From: Kalymmatonema hyalinum WJT4-NPBG1
GTDB taxonomy: Bacteria > Cyanobacteriota > Cyanobacteriia > Cyanobacteriales > Nostocaceae
Reading direction: 5' to 3'
DNA length: 64,000 nucleotides
NCBI GenBank assembly: GCA_019359075.1
Contig: JAHHIB010000007.1
Location: forward strand, 62,001 to 126,000
The notes under the pieces are model-generated. The model was not told where the DNA came from, did no database searches, and worked only from the letters and a program-made list of their open reading frames with translations. Positions 34,979 to 43,945 of the stretch are shown here, one piece after another; positions within the stretch are counted from its first letter, which is position 1; each line of letters begins with the position of its first letter. The translations under genes and the position numbers were made by a program.

Positions 34979-35563
34979 AAACAAGAGCCTAATGTATTCA
35001 GTAGCACTAGAATTTCTGGTGTATACCTATGATAAGAAAGTCAAATCGATACCACTGGGTTTTATCCGGAAAAGTCTCAAGTGCATAAGAAGAATGTACT
35101 AAACAAGATAAATGTCAAACAAGTACTATTCGACACATATCTAAACAGAGGTTTGTGCCTGATTAAGTATTTCAACATTGAGTTTCTTAAATTTATTATG
35201 AACAGATTAACCCTTATACCAACAGCATGGTCACTCTATATAAAATCTTCATATTATGTACTTGAAATATAAATAACTTACAAAATTTTTCAATGTAATG
35301 GTACTGTATCTATAAATGCATCGCTCCAGTCTTATCAGTATTTTTTTTAGACTTCAGACAGGGTAACGTATCTATCACTTGGTTTATGACAAAGCTCAAT
35401 TTGCCCTCTTAAGTGTCAAAACTATGTGATTCGCTAACATGTTCATTAACCTTTGTGCGTGTGTTGAATAACTTGGCAATCGAACACACTTAATTATGTA
35501 TGCCAGGATTGAATCGAGGCGTGCAACCACGTAAAACCATAAGTTAGACAAGTTACTAAGCCT

Positions 35564-37780
35564 ATGCTGAAGTCAGACAGACATCCTCACCCGTTGTCAC
35601 AAGCCTACACAGCCCAGTCGAATGAAGAAGGTGGATTGAATCTGGGTCAAGTTGGAGCAACTCTACGCCGTCGCGCCTTGTTGATTGCTGGTGTAACAGG
35701 CGTGGTGGCTACAGCTGCGGTGTTGAAGGCAGAAACAGATCCTCCAGTGTATCAAGGCAAGTTTGAGATTCTCACTAAGCCTGTGACTGGTGAAAGTCGG
35801 GCAGTATCCAATGTCCCTCAAACCCTAGGCTCACAAGAAGGGATAGCACCTCCTGAGCAAGTCGTACAGACAACGATCAAAGTTTTAGAGAGTCGTGCGA
35901 TACTAGACCCGGTGATCAAGAAGCTTCAGGAGAAATATCAGACAAAATATCCAAAGCTGGACTACGACTTAATCGCTAGTATTTTACAAATACAAGCCCA
36001 ACAGCAAAATATTTTAGAAGTCGGATTTAAAAGTCCAGATCCGGAACTAGTAAGCGATGTTTTAACATTAGTGAAAGATGCCTATGTGCAATATAGCCTG
36101 GAAGAGCGTCAAGACGAAGTTAAGCAGGCAATAAAGTTTGTTGATGAACAAAAACAGCCTTTAGACGAGCGCGTTAAAGCCTGGCAACAAAGACTGCGAA
36201 TCATTCGACAAAAGAATAATTTGGTAGAACCAGCACAAAAAGCTCAAGAAATATCTAATCAGGTTGCTACTTTAACGCAACAGCGAGCAGAAAATCGTGT
36301 GCAGCTAGAGCAAATGCGAGCAACCTATGAGGACTTGAAACGGGAGTTAGCGCAACAGCCAGGTGAAAGGGCTGGAAATTCAGTGCTGAGCGAAAATCCT
36401 CGCTATCAAAAGATACTCGATCAAATTCAAACAGTGGACATTGAGGTTAAAAAAGGTGCAGCAAAATTAACAAATGACAACCCCAGTCTGCAGTTTTTGC
36501 AGGAGCAGAAAGCAAACTTACTGCCAATGTTGACTGGGGAAGAGAACCGCGTGAAAAGAGATTATGAAAGTCGTATCCGGACACTGGAAGCACGTGATAA
36601 ATCTTTGGGGGAAAAAATTGATTCTTTCAATAAGTATCTTAGAGAGTTAGCAGTCACGATCCGTGAATACGATGACATTCAGCGGGAATTAAAGATTGCC
36701 ACGGATGGTCTGACTCAATTTTCAACTAAAAAACAAGCATTGCAGATTGAGCAAGCTCAAAGGTTACCATCTTGGAAATTACTCGACCCCCAACTCCAGG
36801 AAGTGAAAGAACCAAAGGCTGTCGCAGACAGTACCAAACGTAACTTAGCTTTGGGGACAATGTTAGGTTTGCTGTTGGGTACAGGTGCAGCTTTAGTTGC
36901 GGATAAACTCAGTAATGTCCTATATTCTTCTAAAGACCTCAAGGAAGCGACAGGATTACCACTATTAGGAGTCGTTCCCTTAAGAAAAGAACTTGGAACA
37001 TTAGCTTGGCAAGAAGCAGCTGGTGGATTACAACAAGCAGCTCGAGCCTCGTTTTTTGAAGTATTTCGCTCTCTTTACACTAATATTCTTCTTCTTGGCT
37101 CGGATACACCGATCCGTTCACTGGTTATTAGTTCGGCGGCAGAAGAAGATGGTAAGACGACTGTGGCAATACACCTAGCGCTTGCAGCTGCAGCAATGGG
37201 GCAACGAGTTCTACTGGTAGATGCTAATCTCCGCTCTCCCACAGTCCACAATCGCGTAGGTCTGATGAATATTCAGGGATTGACCGATGTCATTTCACAA
37301 GACCTAGACTGGAACAACGTGATTGAGCGATCGCCCTTAGAGGACAACCTGTTTGTCCTCAGTGCTGGTCCAATTCCCCCTGATCCAATCAGGTTGGTTG
37401 CGTCTCAGAAAATGCAGGATCTGATGAGCGAGTTACAAGGCGCTTTTGATTTAGTGATTTATGACACACCGCCTCTCGTAGGATTTGCTGATGCTAACCT
37501 GCTGGCTGCTAATACCAATGGACTTATACTAGTCGCTGGATTGGGCAATCTCAAACGTACTATCTTCCAGCAAGCATTAGAAGAACTCCAAGTATCTGGC
37601 ACACCGATTTTAGGGGTGATCGCTAATAAATCCAAAGATGCCACGCCAGCCTCATATAGCTATTACCAGCAGTATTACAAGCACAGCACGAGCGGCGAAA
37701 GAAGTAGAGACGATAGCATTAACGTCAGTCATTCCACATCAAACTCATCTTCTTTTAGAAACAGTGGAAGAAACTCATAA
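35564..37780 (+). CDS. Polysaccharide chain-length/BY-type tyrosine kinase (Wzc-like)
   Basis: 738 aa inner-membrane protein. N-terminal membrane span at about residues 36-53, periplasmic Wzz/coiled-coil region to ~420, second span at ~426-446 ('LGTMLGLLLGTGAALVA'), then a cytoplasmic tyrosine autokinase domain: Walker A 'AAEEDGKTT' at ~523-533, Walker A' 'VLLVDANLRSPTVH', Walker B 'LVIYDTPPLVGFADANL'. The C-terminus has a Tyr-rich 'YSYYQQYYKH' tail, the usual autophosphorylation cluster. Such proteins control polymerisation and export of surface polysaccharide. It is separated from the glycan locus by the lasso operon but very probably serves it. A hairpin terminator follows. Confidence 0.92.
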   Translation: MLKSDRHPHPLSQAYTAQSNEEGGLNLGQVGATLRRRALLIAGVTGVVATAAVLKAETDPPVYQGKFEILTKPVTGESRAVSNVPQTLGSQEGIAPPEQVVQTTIKVLESRAILDPVIKKLQEKYQTKYPKLDYDLIASILQIQAQQQNILEVGFKSPDPELVSDVLTLVKDAYVQYSLEERQDEVKQAIKFVDEQKQPLDERVKAWQQRLRIIRQKNNLVEPAQKAQEISNQVATLTQQRAENRVQLEQMRATYEDLKRELAQQPGERAGNSVLSENPRYQKILDQIQTVDIEVKKGAAKLTNDNPSLQFLQEQKANLLPMLTGEENRVKRDYESRIRTLEARDKSLGEKIDSFNKYLRELAVTIREYDDIQRELKIATDGLTQFSTKKQALQIEQAQRLPSWKLLDPQLQEVKEPKAVADSTKRNLALGTMLGLLLGTGAALVADKLSNVLYSSKDLKEATGLPLLGVVPLRKELGTLAWQEAAGGLQQAARASFFEVFRSLYTNILLLGSDTPIRSLVISSAAEEDGKTTVAIHLALAAAAMGQRVLLVDANLRSPTVHNRVGLMNIQGLTDVISQDLDWNNVIERSPLEDNLFVLSAGPIPPDPIRLVASQKMQDLMSELQGAFDLVIYDTPPLVGFADANLLAANTNGLILVAGLGNLKRTIFQQALEELQVSGTPILGVIANKSKDATPASYSYYQQYYKHSTSGERSRDDSINVSHSTSNSSSFRNSGRNS

Positions 37781-37791
37781 GCAATAAGTTC

Positions 37792-37815
37792 GTAGTTGCG
37801 CTTGGGCGCAACTAC
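37792..37815 (+). terminator. Hairpin after the BY-kinase gene
   Basis: A perfect 10-bp stem GTAGTTGCGC / GCGCAACTAC with a TTGG loop begins 11 bases after the stop. The tail AATTCC is not U-rich, so its efficiency is doubtful. Confidence 0.5.
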
Positions 37816-37994
37816 AATTCCATTGATACTTCATAAGTGCTAGAAGCGTGCGGATTTTTGCCTCATTGTTGGGTTCGGTGGGTAATACCGCCGCTTTGCT
37901 CGTTATCAGACCGCTAAGTCTTGGCAAAAAGATGGAGAAAGCTAGTTGCAACACGTAGTACTCTATTGAGAGCGTCAATATTAGACTCATAGTT

Positions 37995-38753
37995 ATGACA
38001 ACCGCGCGAATTCATTCTTGGGTGACGTGTCCTCAACCGAATCCTCAAGCTTCCCTGCGTTTATTCTGTTTCCCCTACGCAGGTGGTAGTTCTCTGATTT
38101 TTCGTACATGGTCTCACAGTCTACCCACGACTGTTGAAGTGTGTCCCATCGAATTGCCAGGACGCGGAACACAGATGAAATTGCCTGCATTCACGCAGCT
38201 ACAACCTCTAGTCCAAGCCATTGCTCCTGTTCTCCTACCACATTTAGACAAACCGTTTGCCTTTTTCGGTCACAGTATGGGTGCGCTCGTTAGCTTTGAG
38301 CTTGCCCGTCTACTGCGTAAAGAATATAATATTAGTCCAGTTCACCTGTTTGTGTCTGGTCGGCATGCCCCTCAAATCCCTGACACAAAGCCACCCGTCC
38401 ACGCCCTTCCAGAACCTGAGTTCAAAGAGGAATTGCGCCGTCTCAATGGTACTCCGGAAGCGGTGCTGCAAAACGCCGAACTGATGCAACTTCTTGTCCC
38501 AATTTTACGAGCAGACTTTGCAGTTCTGGAAACCTATGTTTACACTACCGAGCCACCGCTGAACTGTCCTATCACTGCTTATGGTGGCTCAGAGGATGAA
38601 GAAGCGAGTTACGATGAACTCCAAGCCTGGCAGAAGCAAACAAATGCTGCATTTTCACTACAGATGTTCACAGGCGATCATTTCTTCCTGCACTCAGCCC
38701 AATCACTGCTGCTGCAATCTCTTTCACAAGAACTACACAGGATTACCAGTTGA
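37995..38753 (+). CDS. Type II thioesterase (alpha/beta hydrolase)
   Basis: 252 aa. Catalytic Ser in the nucleophile elbow 'FFGHSMGALVSFELA', N-terminal 'RLFCFPYAGGSSLIFRTW' and 'CPIELPGRG', and a C-terminal 'GDHFFLHSA' with the catalytic His. This is the TEII/GrsT-type architecture that frees carrier proteins from wrong acyl groups in non-ribosomal peptide or polyketide assembly. No NRPS/PKS gene is present in the window, so its partner lies elsewhere or the gene is an orphan. No clear ribosome site precedes ATG 37995. Confidence 0.88.
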   Translation: MTTARIHSWVTCPQPNPQASLRLFCFPYAGGSSLIFRTWSHSLPTTVEVCPIELPGRGTQMKLPAFTQLQPLVQAIAPVLLPHLDKPFAFFGHSMGALVSFELARLLRKEYNISPVHLFVSGRHAPQIPDTKPPVHALPEPEFKEELRRLNGTPEAVLQNAELMQLLVPILRADFAVLETYVYTTEPPLNCPITAYGGSEDEEASYDELQAWQKQTNAAFSLQMFTGDHFFLHSAQSLLLQSLSQELHRITS

Positions 38754-39399
38754 ATAAACCGCTTGAGGCAAGGTTTATTAAAAAGCCCTTTTGATTCGAT
38801 TTTAGATGGCTGGTATTTTGCTTTTTTAGGGTTTTAAAACCTTAACCTCATTGAATTATTAACACGAAAAATAATCTTTTATTCAACATCTTTACCTAAA
38901 TTCACACTCTTTTATGATTTTTGCGAGAGTATAATTAGGCAAGAAAACTGGAAAGAAGTTTATAGTAAAAAATCCTCCAAAAGGAGGAAAATAAGCGCTT
39001 GTGGTAGTTTACAGCGGCATAGGAACTAGATGACTACAATATTTATATCAATATGGCGGCTCAGGTTTTCCTTGCTTATAATTAAGGAAAAAGGTGTAAA
39101 ACAAAAGCACCAACATCTAAAAAAAACCACAAATAACTAAGTTAAATAAATCTGAAAATTATCGGGCATAGAAAAAATTTAACTGTGGCAGATTAGCATC
39201 AATAATTTGAGCCTTCTAGCTGCTAGCAAAAATTGAGCATAGCTCAAGGGTATTTTTTGGGCTAAGGAAATTTTTGATTGGCAGTAGATGGTTCATGTTT
39301 TAACAGAAATTTTTCATATTGGGTTCGACCATATAGCCAACCCAAATTTTTTCCAGTGTCAGCATGGCTAGATTTGGTCAACCCGGGGAGAATAGTAAA
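38754..39399. other. Spacer with small hairpins
   Basis: About 645 bp, strongly A+T-rich. It holds a TCCTCC / GGAGGA hairpin at 38973-38988, whose right arm is a perfect anti-SD-complementary sequence but is not followed by a credible gene. I see nothing else in it. Confidence 0.5.
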
Positions 39400-40077
39400 A
39401 TGTTGGAATTACGAAAAAAAGATTTTAATTGTATTACCAGTTATGCTTTGGAAAGCATATCTTCTGTAAATGTAGATAAGCTGAAGCCTTTCTTTACCAA
39501 ACTTCCTGCAGACCCATATTTGGCAGGCAACTATCGTTTCAGACGACTATCCCATTTTAAAATTACTGGCGATAGCATAGTCAAGCTGCCACATAGACCT
39601 TTCTATCAACCTAGACAATATAATCCTTTACTGGGTAATCTAGTCAGGGAGTATTCAGAACTAGATGACGAACTGATACAATTGGAAGATTTTAAGAGAA
39701 TGATTTTAGAATTTTTCGAGTTTTGTAAACTGTGCTCAACCAACAAAGAAATTGCAGTTCATCAGATTAGAATTACCGCTTCCCCAGAACAAACAGGCGA
39801 ACCAGCCCCTGAGGGAATCCATAAAGATGGAGTAGACATGATTTGTATATTCTCTGTAAATAGAGAAAGAATTGAAGGGGGAGAAACTCATCTCTATAAA
39901 TCTCAGGATGACAGCCCAGTTTTGAATAAAATTCTCAATCCTGGGGAAATGTTAGTATTCAGCGACAAGGATTTTTTCCATTTTACGTCTGCTATCAATG
40001 CAATAGCCTCAGAGGGCGGTGTGAGAGATGTGTTTGTGTTAACTTGTCCAGGATTGATTCCGTCAAAAGATAATTGA
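39400..40077 (+). CDS. 2-oxoglutarate/Fe(II) dioxygenase (2OG-Fe_Oxy_2, PF10014-type)
   Basis: 225 aa. The motif 'APEGIHKDGVDMICIFSVNRERIEGGETHLY' contains the HxD iron ligands and is diagnostic for the family that includes L-isoleucine 4-hydroxylase. A distal 'FFHFTSAI' supplies the second His. The substrate is likely a free amino acid or related small molecule, but this cannot be seen. ATG 39400 is preferred to ATG 39364 because GGGGAG lies 9 bases before it. It is followed by a class-V aminotransferase-like gene after 178 bp. Confidence 0.85.
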   Translation: MLELRKKDFNCITSYALESISSVNVDKLKPFFTKLPADPYLAGNYRFRRLSHFKITGDSIVKLPHRPFYQPRQYNPLLGNLVREYSELDDELIQLEDFKRMILEFFEFCKLCSTNKEIAVHQIRITASPEQTGEPAPEGIHKDGVDMICIFSVNRERIEGGETHLYKSQDDSPVLNKILNPGEMLVFSDKDFFHFTSAINAIASEGGVRDVFVLTCPGLIPSKDN

Positions 40078-40255
40078 AGAAGAACAAGAGAACACAGAAC
40101 TCAGAATGCAATTATTTGACGGTACAACCGACGGGAGCATCCCAAATGTTTAAATTGCCTGTCGTTCTGACAACTGAGTTATGCGTTCTCTGTTAGTAAA
40201 AAAACTAAATTAAATATTCAGACGTTAAGCTATATCAAAAATAAAGGAGTTTTTT

Positions 40256-41497
40256 ATGGTTGACCTTGACCTAGGGTGGATACGCAATCAGTTTCCAGCA
40301 CTTTCACAACAAATCAATGGTCAACCTGTGATTTTCTTTGATGGACCTGGTGGTACTCAGGTACCAAGTAGTGTGATAGATGCGATCGCTCAATACCTAG
40401 TAAAGTCAAACGCCAATGCTCACGGGGCTTTTGCCACAAGTCAGCGGACAGATGCGCTCATAACTTCAGCTCGTGCAGCCATAGCTGATTTATTAGGCTG
40501 CAATTCCGACGAAGTGGTCTTTGGTGCCAATATGACCACGCTGACCTATACTTTGAGTCGAGCGATCGCCCGCGAACTCCAACCCGGTGATGAAATTATT
40601 GTCACCAAGCTAGACCATTATGCCAACGTTTCACCTTGGTATGCACTTTCCGAACGCGGTGTTGTGATTCGTGAAGTTGATATCAACGTAGAAGACTGCA
40701 CGCTAAACATGAACCATCTCCAGCAGCAAATTAATGAGCGGACGCGATTAGTTGCAGTGGGGTATGCGTCCAACGCTGTCGGCACAATTAACGACGTGGC
40801 AACAGTTGTAAAATTAGCTCATGCTGTTGGGGCGATGGTTTTTGTTGATGCGGTTCATTACGTTGCTCATGCTCCAATTGACGTACATATGCTTGAGTGC
40901 GACTTTCTCGCTTGCTCGGCTTATAAATTCTTTGGACCCCATGTTGGAGTACTGTATGCAAAGCGTGAGCATCTTGAACGGCTGCGTCCTTACAAAGTCC
41001 AGCCAGCCCCAGAAGAACTTCCATCTCGTTGGGAAACTGGAACCCAGAACTACGAGGGGCTAGCGGGGTTAGTGGCGACAATCAACTACTTAACCCAAAT
41101 AGGTCACCAAGTGTTACCAGGTGTTAAGAACCGCCGAGAAGCCTTGTTAGCAGCGATGATTGCAATTAAGCAATACGAAAGAGATTTGTGCGAAAAGTTG
41201 GTTACAGGATTGTTACAAATTCCTGGTCTAACTTTATACGGCATCACCGATCCAACCCGCTTTGACTGGCGGACACCAACCGTTGGAATCCGACTTGCTG
41301 AGCAAGCACCTCACGCTATTGCCAAAGCCTTGGGTGAGCAGGGTATCTTTACTTGGAACGGCAACTTTTATGCGCTCGGTCTTACCGAGAAGTTAGGAGT
41401 TGAGTCAAGCGGGGGATTTCTGCGGATTGGGGTTGTACACTATAACACCATTGAAGAGATTCAGCGTTTGTTGAAAGCACTCTCCGAGAGGGTGTAG
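40256..41497 (+). CDS. Cysteine-desulfurase-like class V aminotransferase
   Basis: 413 aa PLP enzyme of the subgroup typified by Vibrio VC1184 (TIGR01976). Seen: 'FFDGPGGTQVPSSVIDAI', 'DEVVFGANMTTLTYTLSRAI', 'DHYANVSPW', 'VFVDAVHYVAH' with the Asp that contacts the pyridine nitrogen, and the Schiff-base Lys in 'ACSAYKFFGPHVGVLY'. The mobile active-site Cys loop of IscS/SufS is not obvious, so desulfurase activity is uncertain. AAGGAG precedes the ATG. It may share a pathway with the preceding dioxygenase. Confidence 0.88.
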   Translation: MVDLDLGWIRNQFPALSQQINGQPVIFFDGPGGTQVPSSVIDAIAQYLVKSNANAHGAFATSQRTDALITSARAAIADLLGCNSDEVVFGANMTTLTYTLSRAIARELQPGDEIIVTKLDHYANVSPWYALSERGVVIREVDINVEDCTLNMNHLQQQINERTRLVAVGYASNAVGTINDVATVVKLAHAVGAMVFVDAVHYVAHAPIDVHMLECDFLACSAYKFFGPHVGVLYAKREHLERLRPYKVQPAPEELPSRWETGTQNYEGLAGLVATINYLTQIGHQVLPGVKNRREALLAAMIAIKQYERDLCEKLVTGLLQIPGLTLYGITDPTRFDWRTPTVGIRLAEQAPHAIAKALGEQGIFTWNGNFYALGLTEKLGVESSGGFLRIGVVHYNTIEEIQRLLKALSERV

Positions 41498-41510
41498 AGC
41501 AATACCCTAT

Positions 41511-41657
41511 GTGTAAAGACGTTGCACTGGAACGTCGGCGTTGCTCAAGTATGAATCCGGATGTAGAGACGTGCCATGGCACGTCTCTACAAGGATTTTG
41601 GTATTATGGAAAATCATTTTCATACATGGAATCAGCAACGCCGGAACGTTTTTACAC
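41511..41657. mobile_element. MITE-like palindromic element (147 bp)
   Basis: Terminal inverted repeats GTGTAAAGACGTT (from 41511) and AACGTTTTTACAC (to 41657), continued inward by GGCGTTGCT / AGCAACGCC. Centred inside is a perfect 28-bp palindrome at 41563-41590 (GTAGAGACGTGCCA and its complement). No protein is encoded. Non-autonomous element or dispersed hairpin repeat. Confidence 0.7.
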
Positions 41658-41709
41658 CCCTTTGCTGGATATTCACTCCAATAAATCGGGTTGCTGGCGG
41701 ACAATCATG

Positions 41710-42140
41710 TCATACAGTGACTGGAAACTGAACCAACCCATGAAATGTGATCCAACAAGCATCCTGGGTAAGTGGGTCGAGAAGGCGTCCCAAAGTTGAC
41801 CAGGTTTTGCCATAAAGGGAATGTGCGTGAGCAGCGGCTACTACATCTGGTCGCGCTTTATGGATTTGCGAGTGTATGGCGAAAGCAGCAGCATTTACTG
41901 GCTTGTCACCCTCAACCACCTCACCCTTATGGTTGACCAGCACAAGGTCTGAAACTCGGATGTGACCAAAGTACAGCCCAAAAGGGTTAACCCAAAAATG
42001 GTCATGCAACTCAGGATCGCGAGCAGTGATGTGTCCGGCGATGCCTTCATCGAATCCGTAACGAGCGAACAAACGAAAGGCATAATTAATTTCTGGAGAT
42101 GTCTAGAACAGACTGCTTTGCGCTCACGCAGTTCATGGTG
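41710..42140 (-). pseudogene. Class II aldolase/adducin-like pseudogene
   Basis: The frame from about 42090 down reads 'FRLFARYGFDEGIAGHITARDP', then 'HFWVNPFGLYFGHIRVSDL' and 'HAHSLYGKTWSTLGRLLDPLTQDAC', unmistakable class II aldolase sequence with the zinc-binding HAH. It loses homology after DAC and hits a stop at 41710, so the C-terminal half is gone. Upstream an in-frame stop occurs near 42109, while aldolase-like residues (HHELRERK) appear in another frame, showing a frameshifted N-terminus. The decayed end borders the MITE-like element. Confidence 0.8.
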
Positions 42141-42804
42141 TCTGTTGCAAAAGATTTTTGATGGGTAGTGACTTCTGCTCGTTCTGTTTTTCCACCAGGT
42201 AGGACAATAAAAGATTTGTAATTTCTTGCTCAAGCTGCCCATCGCTGAGCAATTCCGGACATTCAATGACTGCTGCATGGGTTAAAGATTCAACAGTGCG
42301 CCCTAAAATGAACACTGTCAAATCGAGATTTTGTGGTTTAACTTGATCTCGCCATCTCTCTAAATAAGACCGAAGCAAAGCGTTAATTTGTTCTTCTGCG
42401 TTGCCGACTTGCTTAAGCCGACCAATTCGAGGGACTTCCTCATCCAGCACTTTATGCAGTTTTGGATTAACTGCGTGAGCTGCGATCGCCGCTTTTACTA
42501 ATTCCGGCAAGGCAACTTCTATCGGAGCATTGAACAAATCTTTTAGTTTCGATTCGACCAACGAAATCATCTCATTGGCATGATGTTCGATGAGTGAGGC
42601 GACTAAGGCTTCTTTGTTGGGGAAGTACTGATACAGCGATCCAATGCTCACTCCAGCTAGCTCTGCAATCCGATTTGTACTCGCTTTGTCGTAGCCTTCT
42701 TCGGTCAAAATACGAGCAGTTGCACTCAGAATGGCATCAACTGTCACTTTAGAACGGTCTTGCTGCGGTAATTTACGCGGTGTTGTGGGAATTTTGCGAG
42801 GCAT
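42133..42804 (-). CDS. TetR/AcrR-family transcriptional regulator
   Basis: 223 aa from ATG 42804 (a GTG 9 bases upstream is an alternative). The N-terminal helix-turn-helix reads 'ILTEEGYDKASTNRIAELAGVSIGSLYQYFPNKEALVASLI', textbook TetR. The C-terminal domain (TetR_C-like, 'LRSYLERWRDQVKP') binds an unknown ligand. It is divergent from the cupin gene at 42891, with two palindromes in the 86-bp gap, so it probably represses both itself and the cupin gene. Its 3' end slightly overlaps the aldolase pseudogene. Confidence 0.92.
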   Translation of the reverse strand: MPRKIPTTPRKLPQQDRSKVTVDAILSATARILTEEGYDKASTNRIAELAGVSIGSLYQYFPNKEALVASLIEHHANEMISLVESKLKDLFNAPIEVALPELVKAAIAAHAVNPKLHKVLDEEVPRIGRLKQVGNAEEQINALLRSYLERWRDQVKPQNLDLTVFILGRTVESLTHAAVIECPELLSDGQLEQEITNLLLSYLVEKQNEQKSLPIKNLLQQTP

Positions 42805-42836
42805 CGGAATCACCAGATGAAATGCGAGTTGCTAAA

Positions 42837-42873
42837 AGTGAGTTATCACTCGTAACATATGAGCTATTGCTCA
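42837..42873. promoter_or_regulatory. Two candidate TetR operators
   Basis: Within the divergent gap lie AGTGA-N4-TCACT (42837-42850) and TGAGC-N4-GCTCA (42860-42873), two 14-bp perfect inverted repeats with centres 23 bp apart, related by the TGAG/GTGA core. Spacing of about two helical turns suits two repressor dimers on the same face. Confidence 0.5.
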
Positions 42874-42890
42874 CATCTTACCAGGCAGTC

Positions 42891-43322
42891 ATGAAGAAAT
42901 TTACTCTTGCGGCAGAATTGAACCAAGTTTTAGGTGTCAATCCCCGCCTCTTTGGAGTTTTCAATGACTCACACCTTCTGGGAGTTGTCAAAGTCAAGGA
43001 TGCACAGGGATTTTGGGAAACTCACCATCAGGGCGAGGAACTACTGGTTATTCTGTCAGGAAGAGCGCGTTTCACCGCGTTAATCGATGGGCAGAAACAG
43101 GTTGTAGAAATTGGTGCAGGAGAAATTGTCTGGATTCCCAAAGATGCCGAACATTCTGCGGAAATTATAGAGGAACTACATATCCTCTTTGTCTCACCCA
43201 AAGATGGCAATTCAGCACGGGTTGAGGATGGCGTCAAATCGCAAACTGAAAGACTGACAGCGCATCAACAACATTTAGAGCAACCACAACTCACAACCAC
43301 AGTTACAGCAGTTTTCAATTGA
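42891..43322 (+). CDS. Cupin-domain protein
   Basis: 143 aa single cupin barrel. Motif 1 region 'ETHHQGEELLVILSGRARF' contains two His and a Glu that would bind metal; motif 2 region 'AGEIVWIPKDAEHSAEII' supplies the third His. Such proteins are small metalloenzymes or binding proteins; the substrate is unknown. ATG 42891 starts directly at the conserved 'KKFTLAAEL', and the upstream 37 codons of the longer frame cross the operator region and are rejected. Divergent from and probably controlled by the TetR gene. Confidence 0.8.
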   Translation: MKKFTLAAELNQVLGVNPRLFGVFNDSHLLGVVKVKDAQGFWETHHQGEELLVILSGRARFTALIDGQKQVVEIGAGEIVWIPKDAEHSAEIIEELHILFVSPKDGNSARVEDGVKSQTERLTAHQQHLEQPQLTTTVTAVFN

Positions 43323-43497
43323 ATGGATTACAGTACTGATGTTTATGAGTGGAATGGGTGTCTCGCCAGTTCTAGATTCAAGGGCGGGCAGGATGCCCAC
43401 TCCACAAGAACTGTATTCAATGCAGTTGCAAACAGGTATATGTATTGCATGCAATTGAAAATTGCTATAAGTAAGCGTAATAGAGGAACGAGAAATT

Positions 43498-43863
43498 ATG
43501 AATTCACCCAAATATCGTGTATTTGTCTGTACAAAACAACGTGATGCCAACGATCCAGAGGGTTGCTGTCATAACTGTGGAGCGCTGGAAATTTATCAAG
43601 CCTTTCAGGAGGAAATTTCACAGCGACAACTAGAAAATCAGGTGGAAATTCGTCGCTCTGGTTGTTTAGACCATTGTGAAGCAGGAGCCGTTGCTATGAT
43701 TTCTCAACCTAAGCTTCATGAAGTGTCGTGGTTACCTACAAAAATTCAGAAAAAAATTGCCTCTAACAAACATTATTACGGTCGCCTCAAGCGTGCAGAT
43801 ATTGCCGAACTGGTCGAGAGTCATTTTGTCAATGGACAGCCACTGAAACGGTGTCAGATTTAG
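43498..43863 (+). CDS. 2Fe-2S thioredoxin-like ferredoxin domain protein
   Basis: 121 aa. The Cys pattern 'FVCTKQR...GCCHNCG...SGCLDHCEAGA' matches thioredoxin-like [2Fe-2S] ferredoxins (the NuoE-like fold), with the last two Cys in 'GCLDHC'. It would carry single electrons in the cytosol. AGAGGAAC lies about 10 bases before the ATG. The partner enzyme is unknown. Confidence 0.85.
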   Translation: MNSPKYRVFVCTKQRDANDPEGCCHNCGALEIYQAFQEEISQRQLENQVEIRRSGCLDHCEAGAVAMISQPKLHEVSWLPTKIQKKIASNKHYYGRLKRADIAELVESHFVNGQPLKRCQI

Positions 43864-43945
43864 AATATGGTAAAAGCGGCACAATGAACATCGCTTACCA
43901 AAGCTTTTTGATAAGAGCAATGTTCTTACCGTTAGCAAAAAGATC

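Larger units (their letters stand above)
34485..35563. other. 1.1-kb spacer between tRNA-Gln and the BY-kinase gene
   Basis: No convincing coding frame. It contains two palindromic elements, at 34818-34923 and 34950-34978, a HIP1 site near 34711, and A+T-rich sequence from 35000 on that should hold the promoter for the downstream BY-kinase gene. Confidence 0.55.

Noticed and set aside
38973-38988. Hairpin hiding a Shine-Dalgarno as a translational switch
   Set aside because: The GGAGG arm is not followed by a start codon with a credible gene; the next ATG gives only a 35-codon frame.
43498-43863. Reading the 2Fe-2S protein as a complex I subunit
   Set aside because: Only a single ferredoxin-like domain of 121 aa is present, and no nuo/ndh gene is nearby.
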